Positions 50,421-62,771 of a DNA stretch of 64,000 nt are shown in pieces. How positions within the stretch are numbered: the first letter of the stretch is position 1; each line of letters starts with the position of its first letter. The notes under the pieces were generated by a model. It saw only the letters and a program-made list of their open reading frames with translations, was not told the DNA's origin and ran no database searches. Source of the DNA: Promerops cafer (lineage: Eukaryota; Chordata; Aves; Passeriformes; Nectariniidae); assembly GCA_013398275.1 (NCBI GenBank), contig VZSE01013216.1, positions 2,005,917 to 2,069,916 on the forward strand, given 5' to 3'. Made by a program: the position numbers and the translations under genes.

Positions 50421-53400
50421 GCGGACAGTGCTTGTTGGGTGGGGTTCACGCACCGTTTCCAACCTATAGAAAGAAAACAAAACAAAAGATTGGGCACTGG
50501 AGGACTGAGGGAAGGATGTATACTTTTCCCAGCTGAGCTCTTCTAGCGCTGAGAAGTACAACCATACTGAAGGCGTGTGTCTGCCGGGATGGTGGCACTC
50601 CTGGTTACCAGGACTTGGCGCCCCTGCTGTGGAGTTGGCATCCTCCTCAGGGAACGGGGCGGTGGCTGTGCAGTATTCCACGAAATTCGTGTCTAAATAA
50701 TACATTTTGTTTCTGTCACGCCATACATGAAGAGTTTTGGCTGCTTTTGACACTACGAGTAAAATACAGCCAAAAAATGACTCTGCATTTGTTGTTGTGT
50801 AGTTAAGTGGTTAGATTAGTTAAATAAAGCAAAATAATAATATAAACAAATAGAAGAGCTCACCAAAAAAACCAAACCGAACAAAAAACCAAACCACACT
50901 CTTTGTGGAAAATTTAGCAGAGCATTTCACATGTCCTTATACATCTGATATTTCTTTTGCTGGCATCTCTTCTTTCCTGAGCCTCCACTTCTTATGACCT
51001 GAAAGTACATCAAGAGGCAATAAACTCTGTCCTCTAAAAATTACGTGAGTGCAAGTGGGCTTTTTTTGCTTTTAACTCCAATTTCCACACACTTTGCCCT
51101 TACTTTGGGGTATAGTTTTCATGGTCACACTTGATACATAATTATTTATTTATTTGCTGTTATAATTTCATAATAAAGATATTAGTATTTTTCATCGTGA
51201 GGTGTAGTGATAATTTCAGGTATGTAAAGTTGATTTGTATGTGTGTGTGCATTTGTGGATTTTTCATTGCATGACGTACTAAGCAGAAAACAGAGGAAAG
51301 TGAAGCAGGGAAATAAAAATGGCCATATTTTTGGAAGATAAATTATTTTTCCTTTTTTTTAGACAAATGAAAATGAGACCTGGAGAGGTCCTTATAGACT
51401 GCTTAGAGTCTGTTGAAGATACCAAAGGAAACAATGGAGACAGAGGTAACTGCATACTCAGGGAAATTGAAAACTTTCTACTATTTAACCTGTGTAGGTT
51501 CATGAAAGGCCGGTCAGGTTTCCATGGAACTCTGTATCAGTGCTCTGCTGCACAGAAGAGATCCTAGCTGTTTCACAGATCTGCCTTGGAGTGTTTTCTT
51601 AAAGTTGTAGGAAGGTGATTCCTGTCTCCGAATTTGCTTAGAACGGAAAGCCTTGTAGGAATAATCAATTTATAAACAGTGTGATGCTATTCTGCTGTAA
51701 TCCTCTTTAATGCTTAGTTTGTCCCACCCTGTTTTTAATTGAATCCGTAAGGAATATGTAGTGGGCAGGGGCTGAAGGTGCCAGCATGCTGAGATGACCT
51801 TTCTGGGGGTTGGATGTGCTGCTCTACAGGGTCCAGAATTGAATAAATTTGCATATGGAAAAGGGGTGAGGTTATTCATGAATACTGCTGTCATAGTTAA
51901 CTCACTGCCTTCCCCTTCTCCTCTCCAGAGCAGTTCTGCACTAATTGTGTCTACATTTTTACTATAAGCATCTGGATTAAAATCAATAACTTCTTGGTTT
52001 GATTTTGAGGAATGCTGGTGTATATTAGAGGTTGTTTCATTTGTTCCTTGTTGGATTTCCTCTGCTAGCATTTTAAGCATTTAAGTTTAGTGGTGTAGTG
52101 ATTTTTCTGGTGAGGTGTCCTGTGCTTTTCTTCTTTTTCTTGTCAAGGGGAAGGAATATTCTGTTGTTTCAGAATATTTCATTTAATGGAATTTATTTAG
52201 ATTAAAAATAGCTACACTCTTTATCTCCAGGCAGACTGCTTGTGACAAATTTGCGGATCATTTGGCGCTCACTGTCATTGCCCAGAGTCAATCTCTGTAA
52301 GTATTACCTTTTGTTTCCTTTGTGGTGGCATGCTATTCCTTCACAAAGTATTGATTTCAGTACGGAGTACTGAAGTATAGCTGTGCTGCTCTGTAAAGTC
52401 CAAAATAAACTGTTACTAATGAATCTCTCTATAATATAGGAACTGAGATGATCATTCATAGCAAAATAATAATATTCAATATTCAATGTTAATTTCTCAG
52501 AAAAGAAGGTGAAGAGTTCTTTAAACATATTTTTCATTTGGCCAATGTGGGATTCATTTGGTTTTTTAGAAACAAAAGTTTGAGCTTCATCATACCGTGC
52601 TTTACTTGTAGCTCTTGTTGCTACCTGTTTATTCACGTTCTTCATTTCTCAATTTATTCCCCACTTGCCTTTCCAGTTTTAGTATTGTAAACTCTTAAGT
52701 TTCACATTTTAACACTATGAGTTAAAACTGTATGAGCAGCTAGAGGTTTGCTCGTATTTAATTTAATGTGCTGAAACAGGGACAGGGTGCAGTTACTTTG
52801 TACGCAAATTATTTCCAGTGCTCAGTGTAGAATCCCCTTCTGTGGAAATATTTATTGGGTTGGATGGTACACTGAGCAGCTGGAGTAGGTCCTGATTTGA
52901 GAAGAGCATTTGACCAAAGAACTTCCCAAGATCCTTTCCAACTTAAATTAGTCTTCAGGGTTGTGATGAGGAGCCAGAGTATTAACCACAAAGTGTACCT
53001 CTCACAAATAGCATCCAAAGCTGCACTACAAAATTCAGTAATATACTTTGTAATTTTGACTGTTACTTTTCTTCTCAAAGCAATGTTTTTTTCTCCCTTG
53101 ACTTTCAAGCTGTCGGTTACAACTGTGTTATAAATATAACTACAAGAACTGCCAACTCAGTAAGTTCTTTTAAGATACTTTTAAAACTAATAAAAGAATC
53201 TGTAATTAGTTGCTTATACTTATTGCACTATATCAACAATAATCTGAAAATTTACTTGGCAAGAACCGTAATAGAATAGTAACAAAAGTTTTGTTTTAAA
53301 AGTGGAGAGCTATCAAATACAAAGCCTGAATGGAATTGCATGCAACTGTGAAGCTATTTGTTTGACTTGCCACAAAGAACTAGCAGGAAGATGATGTAGA

Positions 53401-56400
53401 TTTCCTGGGCAACCATATGATAGCAAAACCAAAAATACTGTTTCAGTCATGAGGTTGCAAATGTAGAGCAGGCAGGCTACATTAGTTTTACTGTTGATGG
53501 AACTGCTAGTTGGTCAAAAAGAAAAATAAGTTCAGTTGAAGACAGCAGTAGATTAGTGGTAGAATCAGGATTACACCTCCATATACACTGTTTGAAACAG
53601 TAACTTAGACAATATCTGAAGATTAATTATTATTTGTACAATCAAGCTACTATATTGCCAAAATGAAAAATTTCATTTTTTCCTTACAGAAATTGCGAGG
53701 GCAGACAGAAGCTCTGTATATATTGACTAAATGTAACAATACTCGGTTTGAGTTCATATTTACCAATGTTGTTCCTGGAAGCCCCAGACTCTTCACTTCA
53801 GTTATCGCTGTGCACCGGTAGTGTACTTAAAATAGTGTTTGATCAAGACTCAAATATGGGGGATTACAACTGCTGAGAGACACAGTATATGACTGTCCAT
53901 ATTCAACATTCAGAAAACTTTACCAAAAGAGAACAATCTCTGGAAGGAAGGGGGAGAATGATCGCAAATTTTAGTAGATAACTGTACATAATGAATATTA
54001 ATGTGTATTTATACTAGTTATTGATCACAATTTATATACCTCCTGTGTATAAACTATCTGAATAAATAAAGAGTATAAAGGAGCTAATTTCAGTGTGCAT
54101 TTTCTAGCTACAATTTCTGTCTGCAATAATTTCCTGTAATTTCAGACCATGTAAAGGAAATGAAGAGTTAAATCCTGGTCAGAACTCTTCATTGACTACA
54201 AAACACTGTATGCTTCCCCCCTAAAGACAAGTCATCTAAATGAATGTGTATATAATACATTACCATGGATGTCTGTTTGTGTATATAATACATTACCATG
54301 GATGTCTGTTTAAGAGCTATGGAATACTGACATACATATTGGATGTTTGTGATTTAACTGGCACTGCAAAATAAAGGATTGTTAATGTCCATGCTTGTAT
54401 AGGATGGGACCCAGAGAACTTATGCTTTGCAACAGAAGCTGGGTGATGACTGTCTTAAGGAAAAGGAAAAAATAGTTTAGACATGAACAATACAGGAGAT
54501 CAAAAAGTCATTAAAAACCTGTTTGAAGTGTAAAGATAATTTCATTAAGGAAAGCTGAAATATACTTAATTATGTTGAAGAAGTTTTAATAGTCCTCTCA
54601 CTTTTGTGCAATGTGGTGATAAGAAAAGCTGAAAATACACATTTCTTATCTGTACTAGAACAAAAAGTAGAGATAATAGAAAAACGGAACTATGTATGAA
54701 CTAATACGTATTTTATATTTTTTGCAGAGCTTATGAAACTTCCAAAATGTATCGTGATCTGAAGCTGAGAAGTGCATTGATTCAAAACAAGCAACTGAGA
54801 TTGTTACCACAAGAACAAATATATGATAAAGTTAATGGAGTTTGGAATTTATCAAGTGACCAGGTATAGTAAAGAATCAGAATACATTGACTACAAGAAA
54901 GTTCAATGTTTCAGCTTTCATCTAGCAATTGTACTCCTATAGTTTTGTAACCTCCAAGGAGTTGCCCTTAATGCTGTTCATCAGCTGATGCATGCAGAGA
55001 AACTGATCCCATATATTTGCTACTCACTACAAACAAAATCTCCTTTTGGTAACTCCTGCAGTCTACATGACCTGGCTAAAATCAAGGAACTAGGTATACA
55101 ATTTCTATTAAAAAGATATATTTATGAGTCTAAAGCTCTGTATGATAACTGAAAGAAAATCATGTTTCTGAAGTGCTCTGCTGAATATTTGAGTGTTTAC
55201 ATGCAGCTTTGACTAAACAGTAGTAAGATTATATTGTCTTTTGATTAACGAAAATTGAAAATATTAGAAAGGATTCTGTGTCTTAAAAAAAACCCAAACT
55301 TTAAGATAAAAATAGAAAGCACTTATTATTTTACTGGGCATTAGTTGCAATCATTTCCTGGAGCAGTGAAACAAAACAGGAGCTGATATTTCTGTCTGTG
55401 CAATTTTAGTCCAGAGTAGAAATATGATCCACTCTAACAAGCTAAAAAGTTCTTTCCTCTACATTCCCTTGGCACACATCTCCTCAATTACCTAAGTCTA
55501 ACCCACATGCCATTGTACTTACGCTTTATGCCTATTCAGATCTGTACAGTTAATAACGCTCTCAGATACTTGGTGTATTCCCGTGAGGTTGGCTGGGCTG
55601 TGGCTTGAGCCAGCTTTGCTGCAGTAGTAGGTACTCATAGCTATTTTCATTACTCAGGTTCTGGTAGCCTTTAAAGATTGGATCCTGCTTCCTTGCAATT
55701 AGAAATATTTCAGCTGGGTTTGGTAGGGAGGAATCAGGCTTTTAGTGAACAAAATATGAATCTGTACCTTGCTTATATGTAAATGCAGTAATCATCATGT
55801 TTGGGAAAAAAAAGCTCTGTAGTTAAAGCAATTCTAACATAACTTTTCTTTAATAGGGAAATTTGGGAACATTTTTTATTACTAATGTGAGAATAGTTTG
55901 GCATGCAAATATGAATGACAGCTTTAATGTCAGCATACCATATCTACAAATTGTAAGTATCTTACAACAACCATTTTCAAAATGAAACAGCATATGCTCA
56001 AGTCTTTGGTTAAAACTCCCAGCTTACCAAAATTTTGTTTCATATCCCTCATTCAGAGAGGAATTTAGTCTTGCTAGCATCAACCACAGGGTATATTTTC
56101 TTTTCTGTCCAGATCAGTTGGGGGATTTCCTGGGCAGGTACAGGTGTTGAAAATGGCTTGTATTTCAAACTTTTTAATATTTACTCTGATGCTTCATGCC
56201 ACCTACATACACTGGGATTAATGATCTGTGAACCTGATCAGACGTTTACTGTTACCACTGTTACCACTAATAAAACACCTTTCCCTGAGGTTTCAGGGGT
56301 TCCGATTTGTAATGGTAAATGGGAGGGAATGCTGGTAGCCAAGCTTCCAGAGTCAGTAATTGTAGTTACTACACTGTAAAAAAACAAACTGAAACAATGA

Positions 56401-59400
56401 GATTTTTATCTAGTAATTACAAAATTTTTAACAGCATTATATCTCTTTATCATTAGCGTTCAGTAAAAATGAGAGACTCCAAGTTTGGCTTGGCACTTGT
56501 GATAGAGAGTTCTCAGCAGGTAAGAAGCTTTAATAGCCTTTTTGTATTGATTACATTTTTATTATACATATATACAATATTTCTCTATATGCAATATTTT
56601 TACATACAATATTTCTCTAATTCTGAAATGTCATGGGTCTACTTTTAAGTTACATAGAGCATTCATTCTGTGTGGCCTTTTGAAAACCTTAAAGAAAGTT
56701 CTCTTTGCACTGCTTCTTTAAGTGTATGTTATGGTCAATATGGCTATTGGGAATTATAGTTTCTCTAAGCAAAGCAACATGGCCAGCATGACTAGCTTAT
56801 AACTGTCAAATACACTGCCTTCTGACAGATTATCTTTGGGATCTAATTAATTTTGTACCTAATTAAGACCACTCTTTTAAATCTTTTTCATTATTTCTGT
56901 GTATCTGAAAGCTTCTTTAATAACAACATCAAGACCTAACAGACTCAACATTTACTGAGTGGCTGGGAATAAATCATTAATATCCCTTCTGAATTTGTCT
57001 CACCCTTGTTTGCTTGTGGCTTTCTGTATAAGGAGTTCGTTCCCCTTTTATTTAATGAATGGGCTAACAGTTAAAAGCTTATCTACCTCATAGAGAAGCA
57101 TTGTCATTGTTTTTATTTCACCCATGTTTCAAGTTTTCTCAGCAAGCTGAAAATTGCTATCATTAAACTGGAAATCACTATCAAGAAGAAAAAATTGTTT
57201 AAAAAATAAGACTAATAAACAGATGTTGTCTTTTTTCTCTGTTATATAGAGTGGAGGATATGTACTTGGTTTTAAAATAGACCCTGTAGAGAAACTACAG
57301 GAGGCAGTGAAAGAGATTAATTCACTTCACAAAGTTTATTCAGCTAATCCTATATTTGGAGTGGATTATGAAATGGAAGAAAAGGTACTCCATTTATTTA
57401 TTTTAAATTAGATAGAATACTGTGTTAACAGTAATACAAATATATTAAACATATTAGATATGTGAATTTACTTACTACAGTGTTACAATTTGCAGCCTCA
57501 ACCCCTTGAAGACCTAACAGTGGAGCAGGTTCCAGATGATGTGGAAATAGAAGCTGATGAACATACAGACGCTTTTGTGGTAAGCAGCTCCACAAAAAAA
57601 ACCAGAAAAATAGAATCATTCTTCTTTGGTTATTCAAATTTAAGCAATGTACAGCTGTAATCCTCTGTTAAAGATAAGCTGCAACTGTACTTTCTATATT
57701 TAAAACATATCTACATGCCTTTTAGTAAACATTCTGATTATTACAGGAATTTATTCTGAGTATGAATTTTTAATTTAAGAACAAACTATTATTCAAAATA
57801 AATAGTAGTAGATATTTAAAAGAATAGTTGTATGTAGTTTCTCAACAGATTAAAATTGGGAATAGCTTGAAAATCAGCAGTACAATATAATCAGATACAT
57901 TATATTAAAACAATAATTTGCCTTCTCTTAAAGCAGACAAATAGATGGGGATATCTATATGTTCAACATTCATCTAAGATTCAAACTTGGAAGCTTTTTA
58001 GAAAGGCAGCAATAATTTTACATTACTATGTCTCCCAGTATTTTGGGAAAATTTCCTTCAAAATGCATTGGGTTGCTTGATTGACCCTCTTTCAGTGAAT
58101 TTCCAAACTTAGTGGGCAGCCCAGTAACACTTGGGTCCATGATTGACTGCAAGGGTAGATGGCACATGTTTTCAAGTGTTACCCTTGATGCCTTGACCAT
58201 TGACACGTTTTCTTACCTATCTCTGAAATTTGATAAAATTAACAGGCCTAGCACAAGTGTTATTTCCACTCCTTTTAATTTTGCAGCCTTTTACTAACAC
58301 AGATAAGCTCTTGTTTTTTCCTTTCCCTCTTTCCTAGCTTTTTGGCTTTTTTTTTTCATTTTTGGACATTTTTATTCAGTCTTCAGCATATTTGAAGACA
58401 TACCTTTTCCTTAAATGGAGATCTGTTTGCTCTATTGGCACCTTTGTCACCTGAATTAAGTAACTGTGCTTTGTATATTCTCAAACAAAAACTGGAAGCT
58501 GAAAATGGTTAGAAGGTTGTTGCTGTAGGAGACACAGGTGGCCCAGGACCCAAGGAGCGGCTGCACACCACTATGCACAGTACTTGGTGCCGCAGGAAAG
58601 CGCTTTGCCCCTCAGCAGCCCACAGGGGCAGCTGAAGCAAGACTGGGCTCTTTTTGGTAAATAAATTTAGAATCTGCTGGTCCAGAGATTTCTAGAGTGT
58701 GGATGTTTTCAGAGATCTGATATCCCTAAGAGTTTGAGCCTTAATTTCCACTGGCACAGAGTAGGAAAGATGGTATCTCTTTCCCACATCTCTACTTAAT
58801 GAGTTGTTCTATTACTCTATGTTCTTTTCTTAGATTGAGTGTGATGTCAACTGAATTTTGATGTTATACATTTTAAGCTAGTTTTTGATGTTGAATAGTA
58901 AAAGCTGCTGCACATGAGGCAAAAAAATACCAGGATGCTGTCAGTTCGTCTTCATATTAACATGCCCTATAAAGTGTTTGTCAGTTTAACAAATGTAATA
59001 CAAAAATGTTGCCATTTTAAAAAATATTTCTTTATTATGATGGAAAATTCAAAGGTTGGTATTTAATGAAAAATACCATAATCTGGTGGTATCTAATCTG
59101 TAATCCAAAACAGAAACTCCTGTTAGAACCCTTTTGTAAATTATTTTAACATAGAAATAAAACCCATGGAACATAGAAATAAAACAGACTGGATTATTGT
59201 GGAAGATCTACCCAATACAGTTCTGACCCCAAGGAATTATTAGCAGATGCGGTTTTTAGACTCCTTTTTTCAAGGTTCTTTTTTGTTTTCCTTTGCAGGC
59301 TTACTTTGCTGATGAAAACAAGGTAAGGAGATACTTTTTCATACTATCAAATTCATGTTGATAAAATGGGATAATGAAATTAAAAAGTGCCTTCTGCTTT

Positions 59401-59538
59401 ATTTTATTTTCTCTCATATGTCATGTATTCAAAAAGCAACATGATCGGGAGCCTGTTTTTTCAGAAGAACTGGGACTTGCAATAGAGAAGCTAAAGGATG
59501 GATTCACACTCCAGGGACTCTGGGAAGTAATGACCTGA
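50162..59538 (+). CDS. BBS5: BBS5, BBSome subunit, complete (12 coding exons)
   Basis: Core subunit of the BBSome, the coat complex at the ciliary base that moves membrane proteins in and out of cilia; its PH-like domains bind phosphoinositides. Exons: 50162-50223, 51363-51445, 52231-52296, 53110-53159, 53690-53817, 54728-54863, 55857-55952, 56457-56519, 57250-57384, 57496-57579, 59299-59322 and 59437-59538. They sum to 1029 nt, 342 residues plus stop; human BBS5 has 341. Recognisable stretches are VLWEDRDVRFD, KGNNGDRGRLLVTNLRI, VPGSPRLFTSV, NLGTFFITNVRIVWHANMND, GVDYEMEEK and the C-terminus FTLQGLWEVM. Two related PH-like/DM16 repeats are visible, each with a VTNLRI/ITNVRIVWH core. All splice junctions are in phase and no stop or frameshift is present. 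The collagen gene lies upstream and KLHL41 downstream on the same strand. Confidence 0.97.
54246..54311. repeat. 33-bp perfect tandem duplication
   Basis: The unit beginning GTGTATATAATACATTACCA is present twice, at 54246-54278 and 54279-54311, with no mismatch. It lies in the BBS5 intron between exons 53690-53817 and 54728-54863. Lack of divergence suggests a recent event, possibly a copy-number polymorphism. Confidence 0.93.
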
Positions 59539-60406
59539 TTTAGATTGGCACATTCATTTCCTAAGCAGGGGAAAACTCTCGGTTCTTGCTGGATTTAGAT
59601 CTGTAGAAGATAATTTAGAAATATCGGAGTAGCAGAGAAAGAACATGCCAAAGCTAAAGAGCAGGCAAATATTATAGTGTAAGCCCTCAGGCTATGTCAT
59701 AAAGGAAAGATTATTCAAAAACCTTGTATGCTTAAGAGCTTTGCATTTCTTGTGTTGCCTATTTCTTGTGTTGCTCCGCCCAGCGGAGCGGGGCGGGGCG
59801 CAGCTGCTGCAGGAAGCGCTGCCCCCTGCAGGCCCCCCTCGGTCACGGCTGTACGGACGTGCGAATTCCCTCTGCCTGTCAGACTGGGAGCACCTGGGAG
59901 TCCCTGCGCACAATGGGCGCGGCACTGCCATTTGACACACTTGTAACCTCCGCTGTTTTCAGGATTGTCCTCTTTCTCCCTCCCCTGACAACGCTATTTT
60001 GGCCATGGTGTTTCAGACACCATTTTATGGCAGGTAGCCACCATTTTTTTTATAACTTCAGGACTTCTGGTTTTATGTATTGTCCTTTGGCTGCCAGGAC
60101 CAGGCACTGCTTGCCATTTTACACAGCACTATGTCAGAAAAGGAAGCCTCCTCTTTTTCTGCACATGGAGACCACTGTCTGAGACAGGGCAGTGTGAGGT
60201 ATGCAGTTAGATGTTCAATTTCAAGTATTCATGTATTTATACAGAGTGATGTACTTTCCCATAATGATTATGTTTGAATTAAATTTCCATAACTTGTTTA
60301 ATGATTTGCAACACAGAAATACCATCATACATAGAACATTTTGTATGTAGGCATATTGGCTGTGTTATTGATAGCTTTAAGAAAAAGCAATTCTGTTCCA
60401 AATAAA
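59539..60406 (+). terminator. BBS5: BBS5 3' region and candidate poly(A) signal
   Basis: The sequence after the stop codon contains AATAAA at 60401-60406; an ATTAAA-type signal lies near 60277. The GC-rich patch 59765-59930 lies inside this interval. Which signal is used cannot be read from the DNA alone. Confidence 0.5.
59765..59930. other. Isolated GC/CpG-rich patch downstream of BBS5
   Basis: About 165 bp with GC boxes (GGAGCGGGGCGGGGCGC) and more than a dozen CpGs in AT-rich surroundings. Open frames through it have no domain resemblance. It could be a small CpG island acting as an alternative promoter, or part of an old inserted element. Confidence 0.5.
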
Positions 60407-61430
60407 AGCTTTCATATCTCATAATTTTGCTAAATGTTCAGCACATACTATTCCAAGTATTTAATTGTAATCCAGATAACCTCATACAGTTGTTGTTTGT
60501 TTGTTTGTTTTTGCTAGAGCACTTTTTTAAGCAATGATCTAGAAAACAGGGCACATGCAAATAGCTTCTGTGTGTGAGTCATTAGACCTTTTATGATGTT
60601 CTGTGCTATAGAGAAATGAGTCATTTATTGTTTAAAGGAAGACACAGCTGTTACGTTTTCTAGTGAGATAAAACCTCTGTGCTGTTTTCTATAAATGGAA
60701 AAAGTCAAATGAGCTCTCCTCTCAGCTGTTGTTTCAGCAGCTGACTGTTAAAGTAACTGTGGTGTGAATGTAATACTGGAGTTTGTAGAAAATCTTTCAA
60801 AATACACATTTAAATGAAATACTACCTATATTGAAAAGCAGCCATTACTTCAATAAACTTTGATAATACTATATGTTGTTGTAAATCTTGCATTCAAGTA
60901 GTTGTATTTTGATCCTGTTTCCATGACATTCAAAGAACATTTTACCATATGAGTGGAGACTTCAATTTGAATTATTTTGGAAAGCAAAACTTTACCAAAA
61001 TAACATATATTTTATGTCTAAACAGTAGTGTTTGGTTTAAAACCAAATGGATATTAAGAATACCCAAATATTTTGAGGTCTTAATATCTGAAGGAATTGT
61101 GTCCGTGATATGGTTATGTATAAAAATAATCTTAGAACAAAGGCAATCGATACAAAGTTATGGAGTATTTTAGTATCTTTATGACTGCAGCAATGAGCTG
61201 TATTAAGCAACTCTGAAAAAGCGAACAGTAGTTAAAACTGACAACTCAGTAATATTTCTATTTTAGAATAGTTAGTAACATGTATCTATGCAATCTTGCT
61301 CATAGCTGTCTCACTGAGGGTCAGATTCTGCTGTCTCTACTCATGTCAAATAATTTATTACATTGCACATAATCTTAATGATTCAACGTGGAGAATGATG
61401 GCAAAACCTGACCATAGTGACTAAGAGCAA
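60407..61430. other. BBS5-KLHL41 intergenic region
   Basis: AT-rich sequence with no recognisable exon on either strand. The genes are only about 2.1 kb apart from BBS5 stop to KLHL41 start codon, so this stretch and the BBS5 3' region must hold the proximal KLHL41 regulatory elements. Confidence 0.6.
60491..60512. repeat. Short (TTTG)n microsatellite
   Basis: About five TTTG/TTG units between BBS5 and KLHL41. Confidence 0.8.
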
Positions 61431-61661
61431 CAGTTGCTTCTTTCAGTCTTTGACAGCTGCAAGAGCAACTCTGTTTTTCCAAACCGTCCATCCCAAATTC
61501 CAACCTGTAAGAGTATGTACCTATATTTAGCTAGTGAGATTAAGTTGCAGAGGCTTCAAGCAGGGCAAAAAGCACATTGGTCTGCCTTTTTTACAGACAA
61601 ACCTTTGGACAGACAACAGCTAAAGCTTTCTACTCCCTCCCCTTTCCCAAGTGTTTGCAAA
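61431..61661 (+). promoter_or_regulatory. KLHL41: Putative muscle promoter of KLHL41 (MEF2 site, E-boxes)
   Basis: CTATATTTAG at 61521-61530 is a perfect match to the MEF2 consensus CTA(A/T)4TAG and could also serve as a TATA-like element. Two E-boxes lie upstream, CAGTTG at 61431-61436 and CAGCTG at 61454-61459. This arrangement fits a skeletal- and heart-muscle gene. If transcription starts about 30 bp after the TATA-like element, the 5' leader is about 105 nt and the in-frame upstream ATG at 61515 is not transcribed. The function is inferred from motif and gene identity. Confidence 0.5.
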
Positions 61662-62771
61662 ATGGATTCCCAAAGGGAACTCACTGAAGAGCTCAGACTT
61701 TACCAATCCACCCTCCTTCAGGATGGCCTCAAGGAACTCCTTGAAGAGAAAAAGTTTGTAGATTGCTCTCTAAAAGCTGGTGACAGAAGCCTGCCTTGCC
61801 ACAGATTGATTCTGTCGGCATGTAGCCCTTATTTTCGTGAGTATTTCTTATCTGAGCAAAATGAAGAGAAAAAGAAGGAAGTTGTTCTAGATAATGTTGA
61901 CCCCAACATTCTGGATATGATTGTCAAATACCTTTATTCAGCAAGTATTGATCTCAATGATTCTAATGTGCAAGATATTTTTGCTTTGGCCAGCCGCTTT
62001 CAGATCCCTTCTGTATTCACTGTGTGTGTCTCCTATCTTCAGAAGAGGCTTGCTGTTGGTAACTGTCTGGCCATCCTTCGATTAGGTGTTCTGCTTGATT
62101 GCCCAAGACTTGCATTTTCTGCCCGTGATTTTGTTTCAGATCATTTTGTGCAGATCTGCAAAGAAGAGGACTTCATGCAGCTTGCCCCGCATGAACTTAT
62201 CTCAGTTATTTCACCTGACAGTTTAAACGTAGAGAAGGAAGAACTGGTATTTGAAGCAGTAATGAGATGGGTCCGAACAGACAAGGAGAACAGAGTAAAG
62301 AGCCTGGGGGAAATTTTTGACTGCATACGTTTTCGTCTAATGCCAGAAAAATATTTCAAAGAACAGGTTGAGAAGGATGATATCATTAAAAGCAACTCAG
62401 ACCTTCAGAAAAAAGTAAAGATTATTAAGGATGCTTTTGCTGGAAAACTGCCTGACTCTAGCAAAAGCACAGAAAAGTCAACCAAAGGGGAGGTGAATGG
62501 GGATGTAGGAGATGAAGATTTACTGCCTGGCTACCTAAATGACCTTCCCAGGCATGGCATGTTCGTCAAAGACCTGATTCTTCTGGTTAATGACACTGCT
62601 GCAGTAGCTTATGATCCTCTTGAAAATGAATGCTACCTAGCAGCCCTCGCAGAACAGATTCCCAGAAATCATTCCAGTGTAGTCACCAAACAAAATCAGG
62701 TCTATATTGTTGGAGGACTCTATGTGGAAGAGGAGAACAAGGATCAGCCTTTCCAGTCATACTTCTTCCAG
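61662..62771 (+). CDS. KLHL41: KLHL41, first coding exon (gene continues beyond the window)
   Basis: Kelch-like protein 41 (KBTBD10), a muscle-specific substrate adaptor for CUL3 ubiquitin ligase that supports sarcomere assembly and nebulin stability; human mutations cause nemaline myopathy. The exon gives 370 of about 606 residues. The BTB domain lies at about residues 20-125 (core LPCHRLILSACSPYFREYF), the BACK domain at about 135-240 (NCLAILRLGVLLDCPRLAF, VFEAVMRWVRTDKENR), then a linker with Lys/Ser/Glu-rich GEVNGDVGDEDLLPG, and the first kelch blade starts near 346 (QVYIVGGLY). The start MDSQRELTEELRLYQ matches the mammalian N-terminus; an in-frame ATG upstream at 61515 is not conserved in type. 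The donor is TTCCAG|GTACAA, phase 0. Remaining kelch exons are not in the window. Confidence 0.97.

Noticed and set aside
49960..50497. Two long minus-strand open frames across the BBS5 promoter
   Set aside because: Composition artefacts of the CpG island; residues are Ala/Arg/Pro-rich with no domain.
56035..56379. 114-codon open frame in a BBS5 intron
   Set aside because: No domain, no splice sites that would join it in phase with BBS5.
59766..60182. 138-codon open frame downstream of BBS5
   Set aside because: No similarity to a known domain, and it begins in the GC-rich patch; likely chance.
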